DNA of 64,000 nt from Candidatus Persebacteraceae bacterium Df01 (GTDB lineage: Bacteria > Pseudomonadota > Gammaproteobacteria > Tethybacterales > Persebacteraceae). Under the pieces are notes generated by a model that had not been told where the DNA came from, did not search any database, and worked only from the letters and a program-made list of their open reading frames with translations. The stretch covers positions 199,546-263,545 of the forward strand of contig JANQAO010000001.1 in assembly GCA_030386295.1 (NCBI GenBank). The letters run 5' to 3'. Position numbers and translations under genes: made by a program. Shown here piece after piece: positions 27,915-35,351 of this stretch (position 1 is its first letter; each line of letters begins with the position of its first letter).

Positions 27915-28421
27915 ATGCAAACTTGGACTTTCCCAAATACTTATTTTCAAAACACGGAAGCTGTTGAATTGTTCAATGAGGCAACTAAAGCCACAATGGA
28001 ATATTCTAACAAAATGTTTTCTCGTCAGTTGGAATTTGCACGCAAGCTATCTAACCAAAACCCATTGTTTCAGGGCAAAAATTTTTCAGCTGATGCCCTT
28101 TTCAAGTTGCCTAACGTTAATGCCACTGCCCACTTTGAAAAATCAATGAAAGAATACTGCGAATTGGCTAGTGACGTGGTCGGTGATTTTGCTCAGGTGA
28201 CTGAAAAAAGCCGCGACATTATGGAGCGGGCAGTTACAAAAGCAGCTGAAAATGGAAAGGCTATTTTGCCTAAGGAAGCCGCTGACTTTGCTCCGCAAAT
28301 GGCCGAAAATTTTAAGGCTGCTAATTCGGTGGTCAAAAGGAGCATTAATGCCTCTTGCGAAGCTGCACAAGCGGGTTTGAAAAAACAGTCTGCAACGGTT
28401 GCGACTAATCGCAAGAAGTAA
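27915..28421 (+). CDS. Phasin family protein
   Basis: Phasins coat polyhydroxyalkanoate granules. The 168-residue, all-helical protein has the phasin-like layout: NTEAVELFNEATKATMEYSNKMFSRQLEFARKL near the N-terminus, a central amphipathic SDVVGDFAQVTEKSRDIMERAV, and an Ala/Lys-rich C-terminus. There is no signal peptide. The strong promoter, good Shine-Dalgarno and dedicated terminator suggest high expression. PHA synthase genes are not in the window, so granule association is inferred from the family. Confidence 0.82.
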   Translation: MQTWTFPNTYFQNTEAVELFNEATKATMEYSNKMFSRQLEFARKLSNQNPLFQGKNFSADALFKLPNVNATAHFEKSMKEYCELASDVVGDFAQVTEKSRDIMERAVTKAAENGKAILPKEAADFAPQMAENFKAANSVVKRSINASCEAAQAGLKKQSATVATNRKK

Positions 28422-28436
28422 TCACAATTCTCAGGG

Positions 28437-28469
28437 GTGTCGCATATCCCTCTCTCCTCTCCGCGACAC
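28437..28469. other. Inverted repeat in the phasin 3' region
   Basis: GTGTCGC (28437-28443) and GCGACAC (28463-28469) are complementary with a 19-nt pyrimidine-rich loop. There is no following T-run. It may be an mRNA-stabilising 3' structure just after the phasin stop. Confidence 0.35.
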
Positions 28470-28483
28470 TCTACTTACGGGAA

Positions 28484-28516
28484 AAGGCGCAATCGTTTGG
28501 TTGCGCCTTATTTTTT
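28484..28516. terminator. Rho-independent terminator of the phasin gene, possibly bidirectional
   Basis: A 9-bp stem AAGGCGCAA/TTGCGCCTT (28484-28492 and 28501-28509) with an 8-nt loop, followed by TATTTTTT on the plus strand. On the minus strand the stem is followed only by a short TTTT, so it is a weaker terminator for the small ORF on the other side. Confidence 0.85.
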
Positions 28517-28601
28517 ATTTGCGTGGCGGGCGCATTACCCACCATACAAATACGCTAACAAGAAGGAGCACAAGAAAAGCTTCAGCTAAAATTACCCACA
28601 T
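28515..28601 (-). CDS. Possible 28-residue single-TM protein
   Basis: A short frame from ATG to TAA: MWVILAEAFLVLLLVSVF then VWWVMRPPRK. It has one strongly hydrophobic helix and a positively charged C-terminal end (RPPRK), like many small bacterial inner-membrane proteins. It lies between two terminator hairpins on the same strand as the Bax1-like gene, but no Shine-Dalgarno or promoter is visible, so it may be fortuitous. Confidence 0.35.
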   Translation of the reverse strand: MWVILAEAFLVLLLVSVFVWWVMRPPRK

Positions 28602-28604
28602 ATT

Positions 28605-28635
28605 AAAAAGCAGGGCGACCTATTGGTCGCCCTGC
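28605..28635 (-). terminator. Terminator of the Bax1-like gene
   Basis: A perfect 11-bp GC-rich stem GCAGGGCGACC/GGTCGCCCTGC (28610-28620, 28625-28635) with a 4-nt loop. On the minus strand it is followed by TTTTT. It sits 25 bp after the stop of the Bax1-like gene. Confidence 0.9.
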
Positions 28636-28659
28636 AGGGGTAGGTAATTAGTAGGACTT

Positions 28660-29346
28660 TTATTCGCGGTTACCAGAAAACATCATCAACAGATGCAATA
28701 AGCTTTGAAACAAATTAAGCAACATAATATAAAGCGTCATTGTCACCATGATGTAATTGTCTTGACCGCCGCGCACTACATTGTTAATAGTGAACACGAT
28801 AAAGCCAGAGGCAATCAATATAAATAGCGTGGAGACCGCCAACATGACTGCCGGTGCTTGAATAAAGATATTCATTAGTGAGATAGCGAAAAGCATGACC
28901 ATTCCAATCATCAACATTTTTCCAATGGATGGGCTGGCAAGGTTGCGTTTGGTTACTGTGGCGTAGCCTGCCAAAATGAAGAAAAGTGCCGCCGTGCCAC
29001 CAATAGCCATGGCAACTAATTCTGCTCCGTTAGAAAATGAGCCCAAAGCAAAACCTACCAACGGACCGGTAAAATAGCCCATTACAAAAGTAAAAAGCAG
29101 AAGCCACCCGATGCCAGCGACGCTATGGCGGTTTTTAATCACCATTGATTGAATACCAAACATGGCACCCAAAAAGACCACAACGGTCATGATTCCGCCG
29201 AGTTGTGCCATAAGTGGAAACAATGCCCCCAAATAGGCGCCAGCAATGCTTGGCAACAATGTGATGGCCAGCAACATGTAGGAATTGCGTAACACTCGAT
29301 TGGCCTTGGCGGCCGGCATAGAAGTTGCGGGAATAGAATACATCAT
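28660..29346 (-). CDS. Bax inhibitor-1/YccA family membrane protein
   Basis: A 228-residue inner-membrane protein with seven hydrophobic segments (roughly residues 28-48, 52-72, 80-102, 112-130, 140-158, 165-188 and 198-220). The layout resembles the YbhL/YccA group: N-terminal RVLRNSYMLLAITL, central FVMGYFTGPLVG, and C-terminal DNYIMVTMTLYIMLLNLFQSLLHL. The proposed function in bacteria is ion leak or modulation of membrane proteolysis by FtsH. An AAAGGA Shine-Dalgarno and an upstream TATAAT are visible. Confidence 0.88.
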   Translation of the reverse strand: MMYSIPATSMPAAKANRVLRNSYMLLAITLLPSIAGAYLGALFPLMAQLGGIMTVVVFLGAMFGIQSMVIKNRHSVAGIGWLLLFTFVMGYFTGPLVGFALGSFSNGAELVAMAIGGTAALFFILAGYATVTKRNLASPSIGKMLMIGMVMLFAISLMNIFIQAPAVMLAVSTLFILIASGFIVFTINNVVRGGQDNYIMVTMTLYIMLLNLFQSLLHLLMMFSGNRE

Positions 29347-29571
29347 ATATCAAAGTCCTTTGAGTTAGTTTAACTATTTATATTTTCAATTATAAGCATT
29401 ATCACCTAATTTGCAAAAGTGACATATGGGCAATTACGGTATTTTTTTGCCACCTTACGTAGATTCTTTTATAAAAAGACAAAAACAAGTCAAAATCGGA
29501 ATTTTTCTTATCTGTTATCAGGTCAGGTGCACTGACAAAAGGCAATGATAAAAATAGTTCGTGTTATAATC

Positions 29572-29580
29572 GCTATCGTT
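29572..29580 (+). promoter_or_regulatory. Extended -10 promoter of the lipoprotein gene
   Basis: TGTTATAAT is an extended -10 (TGn-TATAAT). No good -35 is seen. It is 32 bp before the lipoprotein ATG. Confidence 0.55.
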
Positions 29581-29612
29581 TTTTGAGTGTCATAAAAAGA
29601 AAGAGAACAAAC

Positions 29613-30014
29613 ATGAAACAAGGGAGCAAACGATTATTGGGCGTTGGTCTGGTCGGAGTGGTTGTCGCTATTTCCGGTTGTTCCTCGGTGTTACGTGGTA
29701 CGCACGAAAAAGTAGAAATTGTTACTACTCCTGAAAAAGCACTTTGCAAGCTGTATCGTGGTTCCGAAGGCTATCTCAAGTCAGTCGCTACACCAGGAGC
29801 AGTGTACATTCCTCGTAGCGTGGATTCGTTAGAAGTAGTGTGCTACAAAGATGGTTACGAAGTTTCTAGTGTTGTTGTGGAAGCAACCAAAAGTAATGAC
29901 ATTTTTGGTAATGTCGCTACAGGTGGTCTTGGAATTTTCGTAGATTTGGTATCTAGCTCCCATCTACATTTGCCGGACACCATTAATGTCAACATGGAAA
30001 AAATGAAAAATTAG
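29613..30014 (+). CDS. Small lipoprotein, function unknown
   Basis: A 133-residue lipoprotein. The N-terminus MKQGSKRLLGVGLVGVVVAISGCSS is a signal peptide ending in the lipobox ISGC, so the mature N-terminal Cys would be lipidated. The mature part (VLRGTHEKVEIVTTPEKALCKLYRG, then VYIPRSVDSLEVVCYKDGYE) resembles a PEGA-like beta sandwich seen in translation-initiation-related lipoproteins, but I cannot name a family with confidence. It is a single-gene unit with its own promoter and terminator. Confidence 0.75.
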   Translation: MKQGSKRLLGVGLVGVVVAISGCSSVLRGTHEKVEIVTTPEKALCKLYRGSEGYLKSVATPGAVYIPRSVDSLEVVCYKDGYEVSSVVVEATKSNDIFGNVATGGLGIFVDLVSSSHLHLPDTINVNMEKMKN

Positions 30015-30029
30015 TATCTTTATTCTCAC

Positions 30030-30059
30030 AAAAAATCCGCTTGTAAAAGCGGATTTTTT
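30030..30059 (+). terminator. Rho-independent terminator of the lipoprotein gene
   Basis: Stem AAAAAATCCGCTT (30030-30042) pairs with AAGCGGATTTTTT (30047-30059) across loop GTAA. The stem ends in a T-run on the plus strand and an A/T-run that also works on the minus strand, so it may serve ubiK as well. Confidence 0.9.
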
Positions 30060-30085
30060 GTGCCTGATTTGAAGTTGGTCTAAGA

Positions 30086-30328
30086 TTAATGCTTGATTTT
30101 ATCTTCGTTCATCTTTTCTAGTTGGCGAATTTTTTCTTCTAGTTTTGCCACCTGTGTGACCGCTTGTGACAGCATTTCACAATGGGCATCAAATTCTTCT
30201 CGTCCTACCACATCCAAACGAGAAAGCAGGTTGGCAGCAACGGCTCGACTATTTTTTTGCCATTCTGCAACTGGTGTGTCAGTAAGCAATTGCGCTAGAC
30301 GTTTGCATAGTTTATCGTTGGCGTTCAT
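30086..30328 (-). CDS. ubiK: Ubiquinone biosynthesis accessory factor UbiK
   Basis: UbiK (YqiC, BMFP family) is a small coiled-coil protein that assists the soluble ubiquinone-synthesis complex. The 80-residue protein has the family layout: a helix with NLLSRLDVVGREEFDAHCEMLSQA and a C-terminal coiled coil KLEEKIRQLEKM. It overlaps the preceding gene by 4 bp (ATGA), an unusual pairing with a VUT-family transporter. Confidence 0.88.
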   Translation of the reverse strand: MNANDKLCKRLAQLLTDTPVAEWQKNSRAVAANLLSRLDVVGREEFDAHCEMLSQAVTQVAKLEEKIRQLEKMNEDKIKH

Positions 30329-30867
30329 GGTGCCCTCTGCAAGCGTATAGTAACTAGACGATAGGGCAATAGCAAGAAGATTACCATCATGATTTTGACA
30401 GCGAAATCACCTGCTGCCCATGTTTCCCACGGCAATCCGGTGCCGGCAAAGGCCAATGAAAAAAATAAAACTGTGTCGGTGAATGCGGCTGGTGCCGATG
30501 AGATAAGTGGCGGCATCCACCAGACAGCGCGGCGCAGGCGGTCAAATACAACTACGTCCAGTAATTGCGCTAAGATGAAAGCGCCACCCGAAGCAGCGGC
30601 AACGCGTAATGCCGTTGTCCATGCCTCACCAGCGCCAGCGCTTGTTATAAAGGATAGCGGCATACCAATGCAGAAACCCGTCATTACCACTCGTCGCGCG
30701 CACGCTGCGCCAGCGACGCGATTAACACAGTCGGTAATGAGAAAAGTCAAAGGATATGTGAATGCGGCATAAGTAAGCCAATCACCCAACGGAAAAAGCA
30801 CCAAATAGTTGGAAACCGTCAGCACCACGGCCATACTGATGGCGCCTACAGTGAAACTCTTGTTCAT
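30325..30867 (-). CDS. VUT-family transporter (YhhQ-like, queuosine precursor)
   Basis: A 180-residue protein with about five or six membrane segments. FPLGDWLTYAAFTYPLTFLITDCVNRVAG matches the conserved YhhQ block with T-Y-P-x-T-F-x-x-T-D, and the C-terminus has LDVVVFDRLRR. Family members take up preQ0/preQ1 queuosine precursors. The ATG is preceded by TAGAAT at 6 bp with no Shine-Dalgarno. It leads ubiK with a 4-bp overlap. Confidence 0.85.
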   Translation of the reverse strand: MNKSFTVGAISMAVVLTVSNYLVLFPLGDWLTYAAFTYPLTFLITDCVNRVAGAACARRVVMTGFCIGMPLSFITSAGAGEAWTTALRVAAASGGAFILAQLLDVVVFDRLRRAVWWMPPLISSAPAAFTDTVLFFSLAFAGTGLPWETWAAGDFAVKIMMVIFLLLPYRLVTIRLQRAP

Positions 30868-30873
30868 GTTGTG

Positions 30874-30879
30874 ATTCTA
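30874..30879 (-). promoter_or_regulatory. -10-like TAGAAT, 6 bp before the yhhQ-like ATG
   Basis: TAGAAT on the minus strand is 6 bp from the start codon, with no Shine-Dalgarno. No good -35 is visible. Fits the leaderless set. Confidence 0.35.
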
Positions 30880-31187
30880 TCGTTTTATCAGTCGCTATGT
30901 ATTGCGCGCATATTTAGTGAAAAGATCAGGGTGACACTTTATTGTATTGTTAACTTCTATGTGCATGACAAGATTTTGTGGAAATCGGTGGGAATTTGCT
31001 GTTGGTAGATACTGGTGAACGATGGAATTAACTTAGTAGAAAGCGACAAAAATTAATTTTTTTGTAATAAATATTAGAACTATCCATAACGGTAAAATGG
31101 GCTATGGAAAAATAAAGAAAGCGACATTCACTCACACTTGCCGCGATGCTTTCCGTCTTTTTCCTGTGATTTAACCAAGCATCCTTA
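30880..31187. other. Intergenic region, little seen
   Basis: This stretch between the divergent yhhQ-like gene and nadA holds only short, stop-broken frames. I see no RNA gene, terminator or repeat that I can support. The nadA -10 box lies at its right edge. Confidence 0.5.
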
Positions 31188-31193
31188 TATAAT
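31188..31193 (+). promoter_or_regulatory. -10 TATAAT, 6 bp before the nadA ATG
   Basis: A perfect TATAAT ends 6 bp before the nadA start codon and there is no Shine-Dalgarno. The -35 is not evident. It predicts a leaderless nadA mRNA. Confidence 0.4.
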
Positions 31194-31199
31194 TGTTTC

Positions 31200-32297
31200 A
31201 TGCAAGAAACTGTTGTTAATTTTTCCCAATTTGCCGCGCTGCCGGATGATGATTGTCAGGCACGCATTGTCGATGCACGAGCACGACTGGGTAAGCGTGC
31301 TTGCCTGTTGGCGCATCATTATCAGCGTGCCGATGTTTATCGTCATGCCGATCTTACTGGCGATTCGCTTAAGCTTTCCCGCCTCGCTGCCGTTAACGAT
31401 GCCGAAATCGTGGTATTTTGCGGTGTGCACTTTATGGCTGAAGTTGCCGACGTTCTTACCGCTGACAGTCAAACCGTGGTGTTGCCCGATTTGGCTGCTG
31501 GTTGTTCCATGGCCGATATGGCTTCGCTGGCCAAAGTAGAGCGTGCTTGGCGTGAATTAGCACAAGTGCTCAACCCCGATGAATACATCACGCCTATTAC
31601 TTACATCAACTCTGCTGCCGACCTGAAAGCGTTTTGCGCCCGTCACGGCGGTACGGTGTGCACATCCAGCAATGCCGCTGCTATTTTGCGTTGGAGTTAT
31701 GCGCAACGCGAAAAAATATTATTTTTCCCTGACCAACATTTAGGACGATGGACTGCGCGCACCATGGGGATGGCTCCTGATGATATGGCGGTGTGGGATT
31801 TTAACTTGCCGTTGGGAGGGCTTAGCGAGGCTGCTATTCGCCGAGCCAAAATTATTTTGTGGAAAGGTTTTTGTTCAGTGCATCAGATGTTTCGTTCCGA
31901 GCACATACGTGCCTTCCGCCAAAAATACCCCGAAGGCTTTGTTATTTCACATCCTGAATGCTGTGAAGAGGTGTGCGAATTGTCCGATTACGTAGGTTCT
32001 ACTGAATACATTATAAAAACTATTGCCGCTGCGTCGGCCAATACCCGTTGGCTGGTGGGTACCGAGCTTAATTTGGTGCAGCGTATTGCTGAAGAGTTCA
32101 AACCGGACGGAAAAATCGTGCGCTTTATGTCACCGATGGTGTGCATGTGCTCCACGATGGCACGAATTGATCCACCGCATTTGGCGTGGTGCTTAGAGTC
32201 ACTAGCCGACGGCACGGTAGTTAACCAAATCAAAGTGCCGAGTGCCGATGCCGCACAAGCTAAGATTGCTTTGGAGCGGATGTTGGCGTGTGTTTAA
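31200..32297 (+). CDS. nadA: Quinolinate synthase A
   Basis: NadA condenses iminoaspartate and dihydroxyacetone phosphate to quinolinate for NAD synthesis, using a [4Fe-4S] cluster. The 365-residue protein shows LLAHHYQRADVY, the Cys-containing AAGCSMADMA, GFCSVHQMF, HPECCEEVCELSDYVGST and MVCMCSTMARIDP. These include the three cluster Cys positions. nadB and nadC are not nearby. The ATG at 31200 lies 6 bp after TATAAT. Confidence 0.95.
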   Translation: MQETVVNFSQFAALPDDDCQARIVDARARLGKRACLLAHHYQRADVYRHADLTGDSLKLSRLAAVNDAEIVVFCGVHFMAEVADVLTADSQTVVLPDLAAGCSMADMASLAKVERAWRELAQVLNPDEYITPITYINSAADLKAFCARHGGTVCTSSNAAAILRWSYAQREKILFFPDQHLGRWTARTMGMAPDDMAVWDFNLPLGGLSEAAIRRAKIILWKGFCSVHQMFRSEHIRAFRQKYPEGFVISHPECCEEVCELSDYVGSTEYIIKTIAAASANTRWLVGTELNLVQRIAEEFKPDGKIVRFMSPMVCMCSTMARIDPPHLAWCLESLADGTVVNQIKVPSADAAQAKIALERMLACV

Positions 32298-32572
32298 GAT
32301 GAATTGACGGGTATCAACTTGGATTATTGCTTGTAGGATAAGTGAATATAAAAGGTACAAAGCATTTCAAATATTTAAACGAGCAATAAACGAAAATTTT
32401 CCGATTGACTTTAAAGGTCGAGGCAATATTCTTTTGCCACATTATGATTTTCGGTGTGAAAAGAACTGTTGGCAATAAAGCTCTTATTTTTCAAATAAAT
32501 TAAGCAGAGCAAGAAGGACTTAATACGTTGCTAACTATAAAAAAGAATTAATAATTTTATATAGGAATAATG

Positions 32573-32578
32573 TATTAT
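32573..32578 (+). promoter_or_regulatory. -10-like TATTAT, 8 bp before the methyltransferase ATG
   Basis: TATTAT is 8 bp before the start codon with no Shine-Dalgarno in range. The region is AT-rich, so the match could be chance. Confidence 0.25.
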
Positions 32579-32586
32579 TTGATGAC

Positions 32587-33696
32587 ATGGCTGATTTGGC
32601 GGTTAATTTAAAGACACAAGGCATTAAATACGCAGGCTCAAAATTAAAAATAATTCCTCGCATATGTCGTTTGTTTGAAAAAATGAACGGTGTGGAAACT
32701 GTATTAGATGGTTTTTCCGGTACGACGCGGGTGTCGCAGGCGTTTTCAAGCATGGGTTACGTTGTGACTTGCAATGACATATCGACATGGTCTTACGTCT
32801 TCGGTGTTTGCTATCTCAAAAGCAAAAGTGAGCGACAGGCGTATACCGATTTAATTCATCATTTAAATAATGTTAAGCCATGCAGTGGCTGGTTTACTGA
32901 GCACTACGGCGGTGGTGTCAACGATGGTAATTCGGTACAGGAAGATGGGTTTAAAAAACCTTTTCAAATCCACAACACGCAAAAATTAGACGCCATTCGT
33001 GATGAAATAGACCGGTTGAAACTGTCCGAAATTGAGCATTGCGTTGCATTAACTTCCCTGATATTGGCGCTGGAAAAAGTGGACAATACTCTTGGGCACT
33101 ATGTGTCATATCTAAAAAATTGGTCGGCAAGATCGTGTGGCGAGCTGCGTTTGGAGATTCCAGAGATGCGAGTTAATGAGCAAGTACATGAGATTATTAA
33201 AGGTGATGTGTTTGATGCGATGCGTGGCCGTCATTTTGATGCTTGTTATTTTGATCCGCCGTACGGTGCTAACAATGTCAAAATGCCACCGTCGCGAGTT
33301 CGCTATGCGTCCTATTATCATTTGTGGAAAACCGTTATTCTCAACGACAAGCCTGCGTTATTTGGTGCTGCTCGTCGTCGCCAAGACTCGGCAGACACGG
33401 AGGCTTATTGCGTTTTTGAAGATTTTAGAAAAGATGATGATGACAGGCCGCTATCCATCAATGCGGTGCAACGATTGTTGGTTGCTGCCGACTGCCGCTA
33501 TATTGTATTATCGTATAGTGCCGGCGGTGAGAAAGTTCCCGATGAATTGCTGGATGCCGTATCATCTGCTGGTAGTTACGAGTGGATAAATTTTGACTAT
33601 CAAAAAAATGTTATGGCGGGGATGCGCTGGCGTAACGAGTGGGTGGACGACAATAAGAAAATCAATAATGAGCATTTATTTTTGATAGAAAAATAG
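32587..33696 (+). CDS. Orphan D12-class DNA adenine methyltransferase
   Basis: A 369-residue DNA N6-adenine methyltransferase. An N-terminal KYAGSKLKIIPRI opens the D12 fold, VLDGFSGTTRVSQAF (about residues 37-51) is motif I for S-adenosylmethionine, and CYFDPPYG (about 218-225) is catalytic motif IV (DPPY). The substrate site cannot be read. There is no endonuclease or specificity gene within the window, so it looks solitary; its AT-rich upstream region and place between nadA and engB suggest acquisition. It could be a phage-defence or regulatory methylase. Confidence 0.88.
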   Translation: MADLAVNLKTQGIKYAGSKLKIIPRICRLFEKMNGVETVLDGFSGTTRVSQAFSSMGYVVTCNDISTWSYVFGVCYLKSKSERQAYTDLIHHLNNVKPCSGWFTEHYGGGVNDGNSVQEDGFKKPFQIHNTQKLDAIRDEIDRLKLSEIEHCVALTSLILALEKVDNTLGHYVSYLKNWSARSCGELRLEIPEMRVNEQVHEIIKGDVFDAMRGRHFDACYFDPPYGANNVKMPPSRVRYASYYHLWKTVILNDKPALFGAARRRQDSADTEAYCVFEDFRKDDDDRPLSINAVQRLLVAADCRYIVLSYSAGGEKVPDELLDAVSSAGSYEWINFDYQKNVMAGMRWRNEWVDDNKKINNEHLFLIEK

Positions 33697-33729
33697 AGGC
33701 GAATTATTCCAATAATGGTTTGTCGTTTG

Positions 33730-33735
33730 TACAAT
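33730..33735 (+). promoter_or_regulatory. -10-like TACAAT, 8 bp before the engB ATG
   Basis: TACAAT precedes the engB ATG by 8 bp and no Shine-Dalgarno is present. No convincing -35. Part of the leaderless set. Confidence 0.35.
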
Positions 33736-33743
33736 AGCGAATA

Positions 33744-34358
33744 ATGGAATTATTAAATTTTCAAAATCCAAATTTTTTGCGCTCTACATGGACTGCGCGC
33801 GATATTGATGCTGCCACAGTGATTTTTGCCGGACGTTCTAATTCTGGCAAATCTAGTGTGCTCAACGCCCTATGTGGTGGGCGTTTTGCTCGTACTGCAC
33901 GTCTGCCGGGACGTACTCGTGCTATTAATTTATTTGCACTGCAGCGTGGTCAAATATTAGCTGATTTACCTGGTTACGGCTATGCAGTAGTTGCTAAAGA
34001 AGAACAGCGTACGTGGAGCAGCAAATTGATGTATTTTATTAAAGCGCCGTGTTTGTGTGGGTTGGTACTGGTGGTGGATTGCCGACGTGGGTTGCAAGAA
34101 CGAGATATGGCACTGCTTCATGCCGCCTCACGACTGCCGGCGTTGGTGCTCATGAATAAAGCCGATAAGCTCGGACGTGCAGCATTACGTGATTGCGTTG
34201 AGTCAGCGAAATCAACACTGGCAACCCTTCCGATGGCAAGCACCGTGTTGACTTTTTCCGCGCTTAAAAAAAGAGGATTGGAAAAATTACGCTACGGTGT
34301 GACGGATTTATTTTTAGGCGAAGCGACGCCTAGCACCGACGAAAATAATGCCAATTAG
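33744..34358 (+). CDS. engB: Ribosome biogenesis GTPase EngB (YihA/YsxC)
   Basis: EngB is a GTPase needed for large-subunit assembly. The 204-residue protein has the G motifs in order: FAGRSNSGKSSVLNAL (G1), GRTRAINLF (G2), ADLPGYGYA (G3, DxxG), MNKADKL (G4, NKxD) and SALKKRG (G5). Its 3' end overlaps the 3' end of lptG on the other strand by 45 bp, so the two genes share coding DNA at their C-termini. Confidence 0.95.
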   Translation: MELLNFQNPNFLRSTWTARDIDAATVIFAGRSNSGKSSVLNALCGGRFARTARLPGRTRAINLFALQRGQILADLPGYGYAVVAKEEQRTWSSKLMYFIKAPCLCGLVLVVDCRRGLQERDMALLHAASRLPALVLMNKADKLGRAALRDCVESAKSTLATLPMASTVLTFSALKKRGLEKLRYGVTDLFLGEATPSTDENNAN

Positions 34359-35351
34359 TAATAATGTCGGTAGCGCATTAATGAGAGGTAAACGCAATAA
34401 TGTTGCCAACTGCGCACAAAGGATAGCAGAAAAATAATAAGCGCCAACCATGCCGGTAGCGGCAAGCGCCGTGGCGAGAATGCGCCGTCGCCGCGTGTGA
34501 CCGACAAACCATACACCAGAGGCGGCTAGCAACAATGGTGCTGGCAGTGACCACAACCGCTTCCATAAAGCGCCGATAAACTGTGTGCCGCCCGAATTTT
34601 TTTCTAATGTAACGGCAATTAGCAAGCTACGCATGGACATTTCCCTCGGACGACGCGCGACGGCCTTAAGCGCAGCAGCAGTAGCGGCAGCGGGAAAATC
34701 CCAACCACGAGATACGAAAGTGCGATGTTGCATGGATGGTGCGGTGAACGAGTTATCTCCTCGATTTAGTGTCGTCATGTTGCCGTTTATTAACTTCCAA
34801 GAGTTGCCTTGGCGGATGGCGGCACTGGCACGGAGAACCATTAGTTGATCTTCGGTGGGTCGGTAAATGGTGATGTCGCTCATATTGCCATTTGCTTTTA
34901 GCTGTTTAGCATGAAAATAAGAATCTTTATTTTGCAACCAGATGCCGTCGTTTGCTGAAAAATCTCCTCGTGCGGCGCGTGCTACCGTTTCCGCTGGCTC
35001 CAATACGATTTCGCTGAGTGTTAGCAATGCCAACGAAAAAGCGAGACCGCCGCCCGCTGCGGCCATGGTTAAATATTTCAGCGACATGCCTGCTGCTCGC
35101 ATGACTTGTAGCTCACGATTTTCTTCCATACGGCGCAATGCAGTAGCGGCGCCGATAGCACAGGCAAAAGGTAGTGTTTCTAGCGCCAGCCGCGGTGCGT
35201 TAAGTGCAGCCTGCAACAGTGCGAGACTCAGAGAGGCGACAGAAAGGTTGGCCAGCAACTCCAGCATGATGATGAGCATGGTGAGAATCAGCCATAACAC
35301 GCTGACGGTAGCGGTAACGCGACGGATAATATAGCGCGTGGCAATATTCAT
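34314..35351 (-). CDS. lptG: LPS export permease LptG
   Basis: LptG and LptF are the membrane subunits of the LptB2FGC transporter that extracts lipopolysaccharide from the inner membrane. The 345-residue protein has the YjgP/YjgQ layout: three N-terminal membrane helices, a periplasmic beta domain (about residues 130-250) and three C-terminal helices. RMEENRELQVMRAAGMS is the conserved cytoplasmic coupling stretch. It overlaps lptF by 4 bp and engB by 45 bp. Confidence 0.92.
   Translation of the reverse strand: MNIATRYIIRRVTATVSVLWLILTMLIIMLELLANLSVASLSLALLQAALNAPRLALETLPFACAIGAATALRRMEENRELQVMRAAGMSLKYLTMAAAGGGLAFSLALLTLSEIVLEPAETVARAARGDFSANDGIWLQNKDSYFHAKQLKANGNMSDITIYRPTEDQLMVLRASAAIRQGNSWKLINGNMTTLNRGDNSFTAPSMQHRTFVSRGWDFPAAATAAALKAVARRPREMSMRSLLIAVTLEKNSGGTQFIGALWKRLWSLPAPLLLAASGVWFVGHTRRRRILATALAATGMVGAYYFSAILCAQLATLLRLPLINALPTLLLIGIIFVGARRRFA

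Noticed and set aside
28399-28647. A plus-strand frame of 82 codons after the phasin.
   Set aside because: It begins inside the phasin gene and runs through two terminator hairpins; the protein has no recognisable features.
31138-31539. A 133-codon plus-strand frame overlapping nadA.
   Set aside because: It is a shadow of nadA in another frame; nadA has full family motifs.
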